Source: Bradyrhizobium sp. NDS-1
Lineage (GTDB): Bacteria > Pseudomonadota > Alphaproteobacteria > Rhizobiales > Xanthobacteraceae
Direction of reading: 5' to 3'
Assembly (NCBI RefSeq): GCF_032918005.1
Contig: NZ_CP136628.1
Coordinates: forward strand, 3,395,501 to 3,459,500
Length of the DNA stretch: 64,000 nucleotides
Shown piece by piece: positions 41,584 to 63,037 of this stretch (its first letter is position 1; every line of letters starts with the position of its first letter). The notes under the pieces are model-generated. The model was not told where the DNA came from. It ran no database searches and saw nothing but the letters and a program-made list of their open reading frames with translations. The position numbers were made by a program, and so were the translations under genes.

Positions 41584-42102
41584 GTGGAACGAGCGGCAAA
41601 AAAAGAGGCGGTCGAACAGCTCAATGAGGTCTTCAAGACCACGAGCGTCGCGGTCGTTGCTCAATATTCCGGCCTGACCGTTGCCCAGATGCAGAAGCTG
41701 CGCATGCAGATGAAGCAGGCTGGTGCCTCGGTGAAGGTCTCGAAGAACCGTCTCGCCAAAATTGCTCTTGAAGGCACTGACGTCGTTGCCATCGGCCCCA
41801 TGCTGAAGGGACCGACCGTGATCGCCACTTCGAACGATCCGGTAGCGGCGCCAAAGGTCGCCATCGAATTCGCCAAGACGAACGAAAAGTTCGTCATCGT
41901 CGGCGGCTCGATGGGGAAGACCGTCCTGAATGTCGACGGCGTGAAGGCGCTTGCCTCGCTGCCGTCGCTTGATGAACTGCGCGCCAAGATCGTCGGCCTG
42001 CTTGTGGCCCCGGCGACCAAGATCGCTCAGCTCGCCAATGCGCCCGCGGGCAAGCTCGCGCGCGTCATCCAGGCTCATGCCTCAAAGGGCGAAGCGGCCT
42101 GA
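41584..42102 (+). CDS. rplJ: 50S ribosomal protein L10
   Basis: A 172-residue protein that anchors L7/L12 dimers on the ribosome and serves as autogenous repressor of its mRNA. I chose the GTG at 41584 ([17 protein letters not shown]) with GGAGAG 8-13 bases upstream, because family homology begins there; the frame is open upstream to 41470. Conserved segments include [20 protein letters not shown] and [14 protein letters not shown]. It lies 54 bases before rplL. Confidence 0.96.
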   Translation: MERAAKKEAVEQLNEVFKTTSVAVVAQYSGLTVAQMQKLRMQMKQAGASVKVSKNRLAKIALEGTDVVAIGPMLKGPTVIATSNDPVAAPKVAIEFAKTNEKFVIVGGSMGKTVLNVDGVKALASLPSLDELRAKIVGLLVAPATKIAQLANAPAGKLARVIQAHASKGEAA

Positions 42103-42156
42103 CGCCCTTCGCAAAACTCAAACCCGAACCAGACTTACACGTAAGGAAACTGAACA

Positions 42157-42534
42157 ATGGCTGACTTGCAGAAGATCGTTGACGACCTCTCGAGCCTCAC
42201 CGTGCTCGAAGCTGCTGAACTGGCGAAGCTCCTCGAAGAAAAGTGGGGCGTTTCGGCTGCCGCGGCCGTCGCCGTGGCCGGCCCGGCCGGTGGTGGCGCT
42301 GCCGCCGCTCCGGCTGAAGAGAAGACCGAGTTCACGGTTGTCCTGGCCTCGGCCGGCGACAAGAAGATCGAGGTCATCAAGGAAGTCCGCGCCATCACCG
42401 GCCTGGGCCTGAAGGAAGCAAAGGACCTCGTCGAGGGCGCGCCGAAGCCTGTCAAGGAAGGCGTGAACAAGGAAGAGGCCGACAAGATCAAGATCCAGCT
42501 CGAGAAGGCTGGCGCGAAGGTCGAGCTCAAGTAA
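42157..42534 (+). CDS. rplL: 50S ribosomal protein L7/L12
   Basis: A 125-residue acidic stalk protein that recruits and stimulates the translation GTPases. The N-terminal dimer domain [20 protein letters not shown], an Ala/Gly-rich hinge (residues 35-55) and the C-terminal factor-binding domain with [20 protein letters not shown] are all present. It is followed by a hairpin that can cap or attenuate the transcript before rpoB. Confidence 0.98.
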   Translation: MADLQKIVDDLSSLTVLEAAELAKLLEEKWGVSAAAAVAVAGPAGGGAAAAPAEEKTEFTVVLASAGDKKIEVIKEVRAITGLGLKEAKDLVEGAPKPVKEGVNKEEADKIKIQLEKAGAKVELK

Positions 42535-42549
42535 GCGGCGCTTGCTGCG

Positions 42550-42584
42550 AGATCCCGGGCGAGCGTCAGCGAAGCCCGGGATCT
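42550..42584 (+). terminator. Hairpin between rplL and rpoB (attenuator candidate)
   Basis: AGATCCCGGGC (42550-42560) and GCCCGGGATCT (42574-42584) form a perfect 11-base-pair stem beginning 16 bases after the rplL stop. Only a weak T-containing tail follows. This is where many bacteria place a partial terminator that sets the ribosomal protein to RNA polymerase ratio. Confidence 0.55.
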
Positions 42585-43016
42585 TGGCTTGCCCCTCAAA
42601 GGGGCGTGCCGGATGCAAAAGGCGTGCGACGGAACGTTCCGACGCGGGCCAAACACGAAAAAGTGTGGGGATTTGCGGGTTTCACCCTCGAATCTGCATT
42701 ATTGTCGCCCCATATCGGGTCGGCAGCACGAAAGCGCGGTGGGCAGGGATGCCGGATTTCCCTGTAAGCCGTTGGGAGAGCAAGCTATTTCGGGCTTTTG
42801 CAGTCCGTGAAGACGATGGTTGTGACGGGCGGGCGCGCAGCAGCGCCCCGCGCGTCGTTTTGCGTTTTGAAGGTCTGAAGAACAGATTCAGGACATTCTC
42901 GCCTGAAACTGAGTCTCCGGTCCCCAAAACGGGTTCGAAAAATTCAACCCGGGGAGCGGTGGCAGCCGCGTCCCGGACGGCGCGCCCGGAGCGGGCGACG
43001 AAAATGAGAGGCCACG
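42585..43016 (+). other. 432-base gap before rpoB, no gene seen
   Basis: The stretch runs from the hairpin after rplL to the rpoB start. No frame with a plausible ribosome-binding site and product is visible. A moderately T-rich part around 42690-42720 may hold a promoter, but I see no good -35/-10 pair. It is probably an rpoB leader. Confidence 0.4.
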
Positions 43017-47135
<4,119 letters not shown>

Positions 47136-47147
47136 TTCGACCTGTCA

Positions 47148-47170
47148 TGCCCGGCCTTCCAGGCCGGGCA
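47148..47170 (+). other. Hairpin in the rpoB-rpoC gap
   Basis: TGCCCGGCCT (47148-47157) and AGGCCGGGCA (47161-47170) form a perfect 10-base-pair stem with a 3-base loop, 12 bases after the rpoB stop. GGCGCCC and GGGCGCC about 30 bases further on can form a second stem. There is no T-run, so RNA processing or attenuation is more likely than full termination. Confidence 0.55.
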
Positions 47171-47263
47171 CCGGCGCCCCGTCCGAGGCCTTGAGGGCAG
47201 GGCGCCTGCTCGAGTGATTTTCGAATTTGCGGCCGGAGGCGACCGGCACGCGAGGAGAAGACG

Positions 47264-51460
<4,197 letters not shown>

Positions 51461-51490
51461 TGGTTCATCCGTAGGAATACCGAGGACAAT

Positions 51491-51517
51491 AAAAGGCCGG
51501 CGCAAGCCGGCCTTTTT
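51491..51517 (+). terminator. Intrinsic terminator of rpoBC
   Basis: AAAAGGCCGGC (51491-51501), a GCAA tetraloop and GCCGGCCTTTT (51506-51516) followed by T make a perfect GC-rich stem with a T-run. It begins 31 bases after the rpoC stop codon. Confidence 0.95.
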
Positions 51518-51651
51518 GCTGCTTTCATTGCCTGCTGCGATGCGGGATCAACCTTTGTTCATCTTTCCTTCAGGCGCAAAAGCGCTTCTGCTAGGAGAGT
51601 TTAGACCGGTGGAACCCGCGACGGGGCTGGGCCGGAGACCACGGAACTCAC

Positions 51652-53712
51652 ATGCTCGATCTTGCAATCGTAGGCGGCGGCCCCGGTGGGCTGATGAGCG
51701 CCTGGTATCTGAAGCGCAAGCTTGGCGATCTCTGCCGTGTCACCATCTACGAAGCCTCCGACCGGCTCGGCGGCAAGATCGCCACGCGCAAGTTCGATTC
51801 GGCGCCTGCGATGTACGAGGCCGGCGTTGCCGAGATCTACGACTACTCGATGACCGGGCCCGACCCACTGCGCGAGCTGATTCAGCATTTCGGACTGCAG
51901 ACCATTCCGATGGATGCCGAGCAGGTGCAGTTCGGCGGCGAACTGCTGAGCGACGTGCCCGGCATGCGCCGCAAATACGGCGCCAAGACCGCGGCGGCAA
52001 TCGAGGCGTTCCGCAAACGTTGTGCCGAGGTGATGTCGCCGATCGAATATTACGAGGGCGTCGGCGCGCACGACAACGACAACCCCTGGGCCTACAAGAC
52101 CGCCGAGCAGGTGCTCGACGAGGAGGTCGAGGACGAGACCGCAAAGCGCTTCTTCAAGGTGATGGCGCGCTCCGACATCGCGACCGAGAGTCACAACACC
52201 AACGGCCTCAACGCGCTCAAGAACTATCTGATGGATGTCGACGGCTATATTGGCCTGTATTCCATCCAGAACGGCAACGAGCAGCTGATCGAATGCCTCC
52301 AGTCGGAAGTCAACGCCGACATCCAGCTCAATCACCGCGTGCTCACCGTGGGCAAGGCGCCGTCCGGCCGCTATCAGCTCAAGATGATGAACGGCAAGGG
52401 ACCCGAGACCCGCGACTTCGATCTCGTGCTGGTCTGCCTGCCGCATTCCTGGCTCGCCACCATGGGGTGGGAAGGCGAGCAGCTGCGCAGGTCGATGGTC
52501 AAGCACGTCTCCTATTTCGACCGTCCCGCGCATTACCTGCGCGTCTCGATCCTGTTCGAGACGCCGTTCTGGGGCGAGAAGATTCCCGGCGCCTGGTTTA
52601 TGTCGGAAGCCTTCGGCGGCTGCTGCGTCTACAATGAGGGCGCGCGCCACGATGTCGGCAAGCACGGCGTGCTGAACTGGCTCATTCCCGGCTCCGACGC
52701 GCTGGCCTTTGCCAATCTGTCGGACCAGGAGCTGATCGACGCCGCGCTCAAGTCGCTGCCGGCTTCGCTCGGCGATGCGCGTTCGCATTTCATGGAAGGC
52801 AAGATCCATCGCTGGCTGTCGTCAGTGAACGCGATTCCGGGCGGTCTGCCCGTGCGCGACGTCATGACCAACCACCGGCCGGAGCCGAAAGAGCATCCCG
52901 GCATCGTGGTGGTCGGCGACTATCTGTTCGACTCGACGCTGAACGGCCTGCTCGATTCCTCGGACGCGGCGACCGACATCATCCTGACCGAGATGATGCG
53001 TCTGCGCCGCAAGGGCGCGCAGGATGGCAAGCCCGTCTCCGACAAGATCGACCGCGATTATTTCGAGAACTATCGGGGCCTTGGTTCCTATCACGAGGCA
53101 TGGCGCCACTTCACCGACCCCGATTATCTCACCAAGCTGCTCGGCATCGTCTGGGGCAGGACCAAAGGCGCCAAGCTGCTCGTCGCTGGCTCGGCCAGCG
53201 GCGAGCTGGTCGGCGCGCTGCGCGAGCGCGGCATCGACGCCTTCGGCATCGAGAACAACCGTGCCATCCACGGAAGGACGCCGAAGGCGCTGAAGAAGTA
53301 CAACAAGCTCGGCTCGATCACCGACATGCCGTTCAAGGACGGCGCGTTCGACTTCGTGTTCGAGACCAGCCTTTGCCACGTTTCCCCGAAGCAGGTGGTC
53401 CGCGCGATCAAGGAGCTGAATCGCGTGGTCAAGACCGGCCTCGTGTTCGGCTCGATCACCTCGGACATGGCTCCGGCTTTGATTGATCGCTACGATCTCC
53501 TCCGCGGGGTCAAGAAGCTCGGCACCTGGTGGGAATGGTCCGAGCTGTTCTTCGGCAATGGCTTCGACCTCGCGATGCACCGCAAGGATTGCACCGATGC
53601 GCTCTGGGAGGCGACGCTCGCCGCCAACAAGGGGCCGGGGCAGTGGTACGCCGACGCCGACAGCTTGCGCTATTCCTTCTTCGACAAGGTCGAGGACGAG
53701 GACGACGACTGA
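51652..53712 (+). CDS. FAD-dependent oxidoreductase fused to a class I methyltransferase
   Basis: A 686-residue two-domain protein. Residues 1-450 form a flavin amine oxidase/phytoene-desaturase-like domain: LAIVGGGPGGLMSAWYLKRK (residues 3-22) and YEASDRLGGKIATRKF bind FAD, and HPGIVVVGDYLFDSTLNGLL (near residue 415) is the FAD-contacting end. Residues from about 480 form a SAM methyltransferase domain with LLVAGSASGELVGALRERG (near 508) and DMPFKDGAFDFVFETSLCHV. The C-terminus is very acidic (FDKVEDEDDD). Carotenoid- or isoprenoid-type desaturation plus methylation is possible but unproved. It lies 191 bases after the rpoC stop, with its own start. Confidence 0.82.
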   Translation: MLDLAIVGGGPGGLMSAWYLKRKLGDLCRVTIYEASDRLGGKIATRKFDSAPAMYEAGVAEIYDYSMTGPDPLRELIQHFGLQTIPMDAEQVQFGGELLSDVPGMRRKYGAKTAAAIEAFRKRCAEVMSPIEYYEGVGAHDNDNPWAYKTAEQVLDEEVEDETAKRFFKVMARSDIATESHNTNGLNALKNYLMDVDGYIGLYSIQNGNEQLIECLQSEVNADIQLNHRVLTVGKAPSGRYQLKMMNGKGPETRDFDLVLVCLPHSWLATMGWEGEQLRRSMVKHVSYFDRPAHYLRVSILFETPFWGEKIPGAWFMSEAFGGCCVYNEGARHDVGKHGVLNWLIPGSDALAFANLSDQELIDAALKSLPASLGDARSHFMEGKIHRWLSSVNAIPGGLPVRDVMTNHRPEPKEHPGIVVVGDYLFDSTLNGLLDSSDAATDIILTEMMRLRRKGAQDGKPVSDKIDRDYFENYRGLGSYHEAWRHFTDPDYLTKLLGIVWGRTKGAKLLVAGSASGELVGALRERGIDAFGIENNRAIHGRTPKALKKYNKLGSITDMPFKDGAFDFVFETSLCHVSPKQVVRAIKELNRVVKTGLVFGSITSDMAPALIDRYDLLRGVKKLGTWWEWSELFFGNGFDLAMHRKDCTDALWEATLAANKGPGQWYADADSLRYSFFDKVEDEDDD

Positions 53713-53845
53713 ACGCTTGGCGCGAGCGCCTTCGCCAATTGTTTTTGCCGAATTCATCTTGATCGCATAGAATCGGTGCAATAGCGGTTACCGCTATCTC
53801 CTGCTTTCTCTGCGGTCATGCCGGCCGTCAGCATCGGTTGGTTTC

Positions 53846-55858
53846 ATGGCGTCCAAGCCCCTCCCGCCCGACAAACAGAAGCTCGCTGCCGAAGAGGCGG
53901 CCGAGCTCGACGACAAGCTCGCCGCCGCCGCCAGGCCGGACCTCGAGAATGATGAGGAAGACGAGAGCGAGGACGAGCTGGGGCTCGATGATGACGATGA
54001 GGATGAAGACCTCGTCGTCTTTACGGCGCGCGAGGCCGCCGGCGCGCTCGCCACCATCGTCGGCTTCGTCAAGCCCTATCTGACCAACTACAAGCGGATG
54101 CTGTCCTACGTTGCGTTCGGCGTCTTCGTCGAGACGCTCTTCAACGTCATCATGCCGCTCAGCCTGAAGTTCCTGATCGACGACGCGCTCGGCGAGGAGG
54201 ATTTTCAGGCACTTTACAAGATCCTCGGCGTGCTCGCGGTAACGGGCATCTTCACCTCGATCGTCGCGGTCTGGTACGAGCGCTGGGATGCGCGGCTGGC
54301 CGCTTGCGTCATCTCCGACATTCGCTCGCGCCTGTTCGAGCATGTCCAGGACCTGCCGGCGGCCTATTTCGGCCGCACCAAGCGCGGTGAGATCCTGTCC
54401 CGCTTCTCAGTCGACCTCTCGGCCGTCGAAGGCTCGATCAAGACCTTTGCCAACAGCGCGGCGCTGCCGTTCCTGGAGCTGATCGCCGGCATCATCCTGA
54501 TGCTGTTTCTGAACTGGCAGCTCGCCGTCGTTGCGCTGCTGGTGTTCCCGATCACCCTGATCGGGCCGCGCATCCTCACGCCAAAGGCCGTGCAGGCCAA
54601 TTACGAGCAGAAGCAGAACGAGAGTGCGCTGCTCGGCATGGTCCAGGAGAACGTGGCGGCGCAGGCCGTGATCAAGGCCTTCAGCCTGCAGCGCAAGATG
54701 TTCGGCTTCTTCCGGTTCCGCAACGACGAGACCCGCGACAGGATCGCTTCAGCGACCTTCCTCTCGACCATGGTGGAGCGCACGGTCACCATTTCGGTTC
54801 TGCTCCTGCACCTCGTGGTGCTCGCGATCGGCGCCTATCTGGCAACAACGGGCCAGATCACCATCGGCACCTTCGTCACCTTCGAAAGCGCGTTCTGGGA
54901 GGTCTCCTACAACATCGCCCACGTGATGCATTTCATTCCGGTGTCGATCTCCTCGGCCGCCGCGATCCGCCACATCCAGGAACTGCTCGACGAGCCCACC
55001 CGCGGCGCCGATCGTCCTGGCGCGCCCGACCTGCCGCGCATCACCAACGACATCACCTTCGATCACGTCACCTTCCAGTACGAGGGCAGTCAGACGCCGG
55101 TGCTGGATAATCTCAGTCTCAAGCTCAATGCGGGCAAGCGTATCGCGATCGTCGGCCCGAGCGGATCCGGCAAGAGCACGCTGCTCAACCTGATCCTGCG
55201 GCTGTACGTGCCCAACGAGGGGCGCGTCACCATCGACGGTGTCGACGTCCGCAAGGTGACGCTGGATTCACTACGCCGGAGCATGGCGGTGGTGTTTCAG
55301 GAGAACATGTTGTTCAACATGTCGATCCGCGAGAACATCCGGCTCGGCAAGGAGGGCGCGAGCGACGCGGAGGTGGAGGAGGCGGCCAGGAAGGCCGAGA
55401 TCCACCGCTACATCATGAGCCTGCCGCAACGATACGACACACCGGTCGGCGAGCGCGGCGACACCCTGTCGGGCGGCCAGCGCCAGCGCATCGCGATCGC
55501 GCGCGCGATCATCCGCAACCCCTCGGTGCTGTTGCTGGACGAAGCGACCTCCGCTCTGGACCAGACCACGGAAGCTGCGATCAACCGGACGCTGCTCAAG
55601 GTGGCCAAGGGGCGCACCATGATCTGGTCGACCCACCGCCTGACCTCGGTGGTCGAGATGGACGAAATCATCGTGATCTCCGCGGGCAGGGCGATCGAAC
55701 GCGGCTCGCATGCCCAGTTGCTCGCCAAGAACGGCATTTATCGCAAGCTGTGGAACGACCAGATCCACCAGCCGCATGGCGCGGCGGCTCACGCCGACGA
55801 CGGCAGAGACGATGATGACGAAGAGGATGACGAGGACGACGACGACCGGGAGGAGTGA
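53846..55858 (+). CDS. ABC exporter, fused permease and ATPase, with acidic N- and C-terminal tails
   Basis: A 670-residue half-transporter. After an N-terminal stretch with a run of Asp/Glu (residues 31-54) comes a six-span type I exporter domain (about 70-370). The nucleotide-binding domain follows: Walker A VGPSGSGKSTLLNL (near residue 436), Q-loop VVFQENMLF, signature TLSGGQRQRIAIARA, Walker B VLLLDEATSALDQ and the switch His in IWSTHRLTS. The C-terminus ends in a second acidic tail of about 20 residues. The class moves lipids, peptides or glycans out of the cell. It lies 134 bases after the flavin/methyltransferase gene on the same strand, and its product may export that enzyme's product. 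Confidence 0.9.
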   Translation: MASKPLPPDKQKLAAEEAAELDDKLAAAARPDLENDEEDESEDELGLDDDDEDEDLVVFTAREAAGALATIVGFVKPYLTNYKRMLSYVAFGVFVETLFNVIMPLSLKFLIDDALGEEDFQALYKILGVLAVTGIFTSIVAVWYERWDARLAACVISDIRSRLFEHVQDLPAAYFGRTKRGEILSRFSVDLSAVEGSIKTFANSAALPFLELIAGIILMLFLNWQLAVVALLVFPITLIGPRILTPKAVQANYEQKQNESALLGMVQENVAAQAVIKAFSLQRKMFGFFRFRNDETRDRIASATFLSTMVERTVTISVLLLHLVVLAIGAYLATTGQITIGTFVTFESAFWEVSYNIAHVMHFIPVSISSAAAIRHIQELLDEPTRGADRPGAPDLPRITNDITFDHVTFQYEGSQTPVLDNLSLKLNAGKRIAIVGPSGSGKSTLLNLILRLYVPNEGRVTIDGVDVRKVTLDSLRRSMAVVFQENMLFNMSIRENIRLGKEGASDAEVEEAARKAEIHRYIMSLPQRYDTPVGERGDTLSGGQRQRIAIARAIIRNPSVLLLDEATSALDQTTEAAINRTLLKVAKGRTMIWSTHRLTSVVEMDEIIVISAGRAIERGSHAQLLAKNGIYRKLWNDQIHQPHGAAAHADDGRDDDDEEDDEDDDDREE

Positions 55859-56258
55859 CCCGCGCGGCACCGATTCTGTGATCCCGTCATCGATGCTCAC
55901 TCGCTCCGCACGGGACGGTGAGTTCTTCGATTCGAAAACCGGGTCTGATTAACCCGCATGCGGATCGGCAGGGCGTCGAAAAAGCCCACGGCCAGCATCG
56001 GGACTGTCGGTTGAACCGGACAATCCTCCGACGATTATGACGGTGTCCCGGGGCGCCAATTGCTGCCGAAGCGAGTAGATTAACGCCTCAAAAGCAATAA
56101 AAGCCTCTCCGAGTGAAAGAAAAGTACTTTTAACCCGGATATAAATAGCCTCGCAGGCTAGCGACGTGAAGGGCGCCACCCCATATGAAGCTGGCGCGGC
56201 AAGGGCGGCAAACAGCGATTTTGACAGGCTCCTGAGCGCTTTGTGACTGTCGTTTCGC

Positions 56259-56286
56259 CTTGACTTGATCGATTCTCACTTATAGA
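56259..56286 (+). promoter_or_regulatory. Candidate promoter of the str operon
   Basis: CTTGAC (56259-56264) is followed after 16 bases by TATAGA (56281-56286), a good match to the alphaproteobacterial housekeeping consensus. It lies upstream of the tandem repeat and of rpsL. Transcription start not verified. Confidence 0.6.
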
Positions 56287-56344
56287 AAGCGCCTCACTTA
56301 ACGACAGGCGGTGAGCATCGCCAGCGTCGGAACGGGCCACCCGT

Positions 56345-56389
56345 TAGATCCCCAAGAACTAGATCCACAAGGACTAGATCCACAAGGGT
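56345..56389. repeat. Three tandem 15-bp units in the str leader
   Basis: Units are TAGATCCCCAAGAAC (56345), TAGATCCACAAGGAC (56360) and TAGATCCACAAGGGT (56375). The second and third differ only at the last two bases; the first differs from the second at two positions. They lie about 60 bases downstream of the promoter, so they are probably transcribed. Confidence 0.85.
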
Positions 56390-56752
56390 CGCTCAAGGCG
56401 GGCACCAACCTCGACGAATGCCGCTCAAACGCTGTCGATCATAGCTAGGCAATGCCAGTGCGACTTTAGTTCTCTCGAGCACGTTCTCTTGAGATCGAAT
56501 TCGGATGCATGACCTCAGTGCGCGGGCCGCGGCATTACGCTGACCGGCCTCAATACTGCGGTCCTCTGTGGCGTCGAAGCGCTTTCCGCTCGTTGATGGA
56601 GCGGTTGGCGCAATTTCGCTTTGTGCGGATTGTTCCGCTAAAGGCGACCTCGTCGGGCGGGTAGCTCGAAAGAATTTGCAGTCCCGGCAACGGGCTGCGG
56701 CAAGACAGCGGATCCGAACAGGATCCGCGACAGAACAAAGGGTAAGGCCAGG

Positions 56753-57124
56753 ATGCCGACGATCAACCAGCTGATCGCTCAACCGCGTGAAGTGCAGAAG
56801 TCGCGCAAGAAGGTGCCGGCGCTGCAGCAGTCGCCGCAGAAGCGTGGTGTTTGCACCCGCGTCTACACCACGACCCCGAAGAAGCCGAACTCGGCGCTTC
56901 GTAAGGTCGCCAAGGTGCGCCTGACCAACGGCTTCGAGGTGATCGGCTACATCCCCGGCGAGGGCCATAATCTCCAGGAGCACTCGGTGGTCATGATCCG
57001 CGGCGGCCGCGTCAAGGACTTGCCGGGCGTGCGCTACCACATCCTCCGCGGCGTTCTGGATACCCAGGGCGTCAAGAACCGTAAGCAGCGTCGTTCGAAG
57101 TACGGCGCGAAGCGTCCGAAGTAA
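56753..57124 (+). CDS. rpsL: 30S ribosomal protein S12
   Basis: A 123-residue protein of the decoding centre. [19 protein letters not shown] carries Lys 43, and [13 protein letters not shown] carries Lys 88 and Asp 89. Lysine at 43 and 88 is the streptomycin-sensitive wild type; Asp 89 is the usual beta-methylthiolation site. It is the first gene of the str operon, 15 bases before rpsG. Confidence 0.99.
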   Translation: MPTINQLIAQPREVQKSRKKVPALQQSPQKRGVCTRVYTTTPKKPNSALRKVAKVRLTNGFEVIGYIPGEGHNLQEHSVVMIRGGRVKDLPGVRYHILRGVLDTQGVKNRKQRRSKYGAKRPK

Positions 57125-57610
<486 letters not shown>

Positions 57611-57640
57611 CGGCGAAACACGGAATCTAAGGAACACCCC

Positions 57641-59713
<2,073 letters not shown>

Positions 59714-59753
59714 TTGTCGTCGGTCACGAACTGACGATTGAACGGAGAGTCAA

Positions 59754-60944
<1,191 letters not shown>

Positions 60945-60961
60945 TTACGAGAATAGGGATC

Positions 60962-61002
60962 GGCGAATAGCGAGTGGTGACATTCGCTATTCGCTATTCG
61001 CC
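60962..61002. repeat. 12-bp perfect hairpin between tuf and rpsJ
   Basis: GGCGAATAGCGA (60962-60973) and TCGCTATTCGCC (60991-61002) are perfect inverted arms. The CGCTATT core is repeated once more in the loop (60985-60991), so a shifted pairing is also possible. It begins 17 bases after the tuf stop. It could terminate or attenuate between the two operons, and its sequence looks like a mobile short repeat. Confidence 0.75.
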
Positions 61003-61026
61003 ACCCACTGAAGAAAGACCACGGCA

Positions 61027-61335
61027 ATGAACGGCCAAAACATTCGTATCCGTCTCAAGGCGTTCGACCATCGTATCCTCGATACGTCGACCCGCGAGAT
61101 CGTGAACACGGCGAAGCGCACCGGCGCGCAGGTCCGCGGACCCATTCCGCTGCCCACCCGCATCGAGAAGTTCACCGTCAACCGTTCGCCCCACGTCGAC
61201 AAGAAGAGCCGCGAGCAGTTCGAGATGCGCACTCACAAGCGCCTGCTCGACATCGTCGATCCGACCCCGCAGACCGTCGATGCTTTGATGAAGCTCGACC
61301 TGGCCGCCGGTGTCGACGTCGAGATCAAGCTCTAA
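61027..61335 (+). CDS. rpsJ: 30S ribosomal protein S10
   Basis: A 102-residue protein of the small-subunit head and also the NusE antitermination factor that binds NusB and NusG. It starts [19 protein letters not shown]; the conserved [20 protein letters not shown] loop is present (residues 38-57). It is the first gene of the S10 operon. Confidence 0.98.
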
Positions 61336-61387
61336 GATTTTTGGATCCCGTTCGCGCAAGCGGACAGAAAGAACAGGAAGCAAGCCG

Positions 61388-62104
61388 ATGCGCTCCGGAG
61401 TGATCGCACAAAAGGTCGGGATGACGCGGGTCTTTACAGAGGCCGGCGAACATATCCCCGTGACCGTGCTGAAGCTCGGCAATTGCCAGGTCGTAGGCCA
61501 CCGTACCGAAGAGAAGAACGGTTACGTCGCGCTCCAGCTTGGTTCTGGCAGCCGGAAGACCGTTTACATGCCCAAGGCGGAGCGCGGCCAGTTCGCGGTC
61601 GCCAAGGTCGAGCCGAAGCGGCAGGTCGAGGAATTCCGCGTTACCGCGGATGCCATGATCCCCGTCGGTGCCGAGATCCTTGCCGACCACTTCGTCGTCG
61701 GCCAGTTCGTCGACGTCACCGGCACCTCGGTCGGTAAAGGCTTCGCCGGCGGCATGAAGCGCTGGAACTTCGGCGGTCTGCGCGCCACCCACGGCGTCTC
61801 GGTCTCGCACCGCTCGATCGGTTCGACCGGTGGCCGTCAGGACCCCGGCAAGACCTGGAAGAACAAGAAGATGCCCGGCCACATGGGTGTCGACCGCATC
61901 ACCACGCTCAACCTTCGCGTCGTTCAGCTCGATGTCGAGCGCGGCCTGATCCTCGTCGAAGGCGCCGTTCCCGGCTCCAAGGGCGGCTGGATTCGCGTGC
62001 GCGACGCCGTCAAGAAGCCGCTGCCGAAGGAAGCTCCGAAGCCCGGCAAGTTCAAGGTTGCGGGTGGCGAAGCCGAGGCTGCGGCCCAGCAGGAGGGTGC
62101 GTGA
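61388..62104 (+). CDS. rplC: 50S ribosomal protein L3
   Basis: A 238-residue early-assembly protein close to the peptidyl transferase centre. The start is ATG at 61388 ([20 protein letters not shown]); the frame is open upstream into rpsJ without homology. [20 protein letters not shown] and the glutamine of [17 protein letters not shown] (a common methylation site) are visible. It has an Ala-rich alphaproteobacterial C-terminal extension. One base separates it from rplD. Confidence 0.98.
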   Translation: MRSGVIAQKVGMTRVFTEAGEHIPVTVLKLGNCQVVGHRTEEKNGYVALQLGSGSRKTVYMPKAERGQFAVAKVEPKRQVEEFRVTADAMIPVGAEILADHFVVGQFVDVTGTSVGKGFAGGMKRWNFGGLRATHGVSVSHRSIGSTGGRQDPGKTWKNKKMPGHMGVDRITTLNLRVVQLDVERGLILVEGAVPGSKGGWIRVRDAVKKPLPKEAPKPGKFKVAGGEAEAAAQQEGA

Positions 62105-62105
62105 G

Positions 62106-62726
62106 ATGGAATTGAAGGTCACCACCCTCGAAGGTAAGGAAGCCGGCTCGGTCCAGCTGTCCGACGCCATTTTCGGCCTCGAGCCGCGCCAGGACATCAT
62201 TGCGCGTTGCGTGCAGTGGCAGCTCAACAAGCGCCAGGCCGGCACGCACAAGGCCAAGGGTCGCGCCGAGATCTGGCGCACCGGCAAGAAGATGTACAAG
62301 CAGAAGGGCACCGGCGGTGCTCGTCACGGCTCGGCCCGCGTGCCGCAGTTCCGCGGCGGCGGTCGTGCCTTCGGTCCGGTGGTGCGTTCGCACGCCACCG
62401 ACCTGCCGAAGAAGGTTCGCGCGCTCGCGCTGAAGCATGCGCTCTCGGCCAAGGCCAAGGACGGCGATCTCGTCGTGATCGAGAAGGCCGCGCTGGAAGC
62501 CGCCAAGACCAAGGCGCTGCTCGGTCACTTCTCGGGCCTGGGTCTGACCAACGCGCTGATCATCGACGGTGCCGAGCTCAACAACGGCTTCGCCGCGGCG
62601 GCCCGCAACATCCCGAACATGGACGTGCTGCCGATCCAGGGCATCAATGTCTACGACATCCTGCGCCGTCAGAAGCTCGTTCTGACCAAGGCCGCCATCG
62701 ATGCGCTGGAGGCGCGCTTCAAATGA
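62106..62726 (+). CDS. rplD: 50S ribosomal protein L4
   Basis: A 206-residue protein whose extended loop lines the exit tunnel: [20 protein letters not shown] and [20 protein letters not shown]. In gammaproteobacteria L4 represses the S10 operon; that mechanism is not established here. The stop overlaps the rplW start by 4 bases (ATGA). Confidence 0.98.
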   Translation: MELKVTTLEGKEAGSVQLSDAIFGLEPRQDIIARCVQWQLNKRQAGTHKAKGRAEIWRTGKKMYKQKGTGGARHGSARVPQFRGGGRAFGPVVRSHATDLPKKVRALALKHALSAKAKDGDLVVIEKAALEAAKTKALLGHFSGLGLTNALIIDGAELNNGFAAAARNIPNMDVLPIQGINVYDILRRQKLVLTKAAIDALEARFK

Positions 62727-63025
62727 CGAAGAACATCGAGGCTCGCCACTACGACGTCATCGTCTCGCCGGTCGTGACCGAAAAGGCGACGATCGCCTCC
62801 GAGCACAACAAGGTGCTGTTCAAGGTGGCCGCGAAGGCGACCAAGCCGCAGATCAAGGAAGCGATCGAGAAGCTGTTCGACGTCAAGGTCAAGAGCGTCA
62901 ACACGTTGGTCCGCAAGGGCAAGACCAAGATCTTCCGCGGCCATCTCGGCTCGCAGTCGAACACCAAGCGCGCGATCGTGACCCTCGAAGAGGGCCACCG
63001 GATCGACGTCACCACCGGTCTGTAA
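62723..63025 (+). CDS. rplW: 50S ribosomal protein L23
   Basis: A 100-residue protein at the tunnel exit and docking site for trigger factor, SRP and the translocon. It starts [40 protein letters not shown] is conserved. The start is set by the ATGA overlap with rplD. Confidence 0.98.
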   Translation: MTKNIEARHYDVIVSPVVTEKATIASEHNKVLFKVAAKATKPQIKEAIEKLFDVKVKSVNTLVRKGKTKIFRGHLGSQSNTKRAIVTLEEGHRIDVTTGL

Positions 63026-63037
63026 GGTCGTACGACG

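Larger units (their letters stand above)
55859..56752 (+). other. 894-base gene-free leader region of the str operon
   Basis: Only short, strand-switching open frames occur here, none with a recognisable product. The stretch contains the promoter at 56259-56286 and the tandem repeat at 56345-56389. The distance from that promoter to rpsL (about 460 bases) implies a long leader, perhaps regulatory. Confidence 0.6.
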
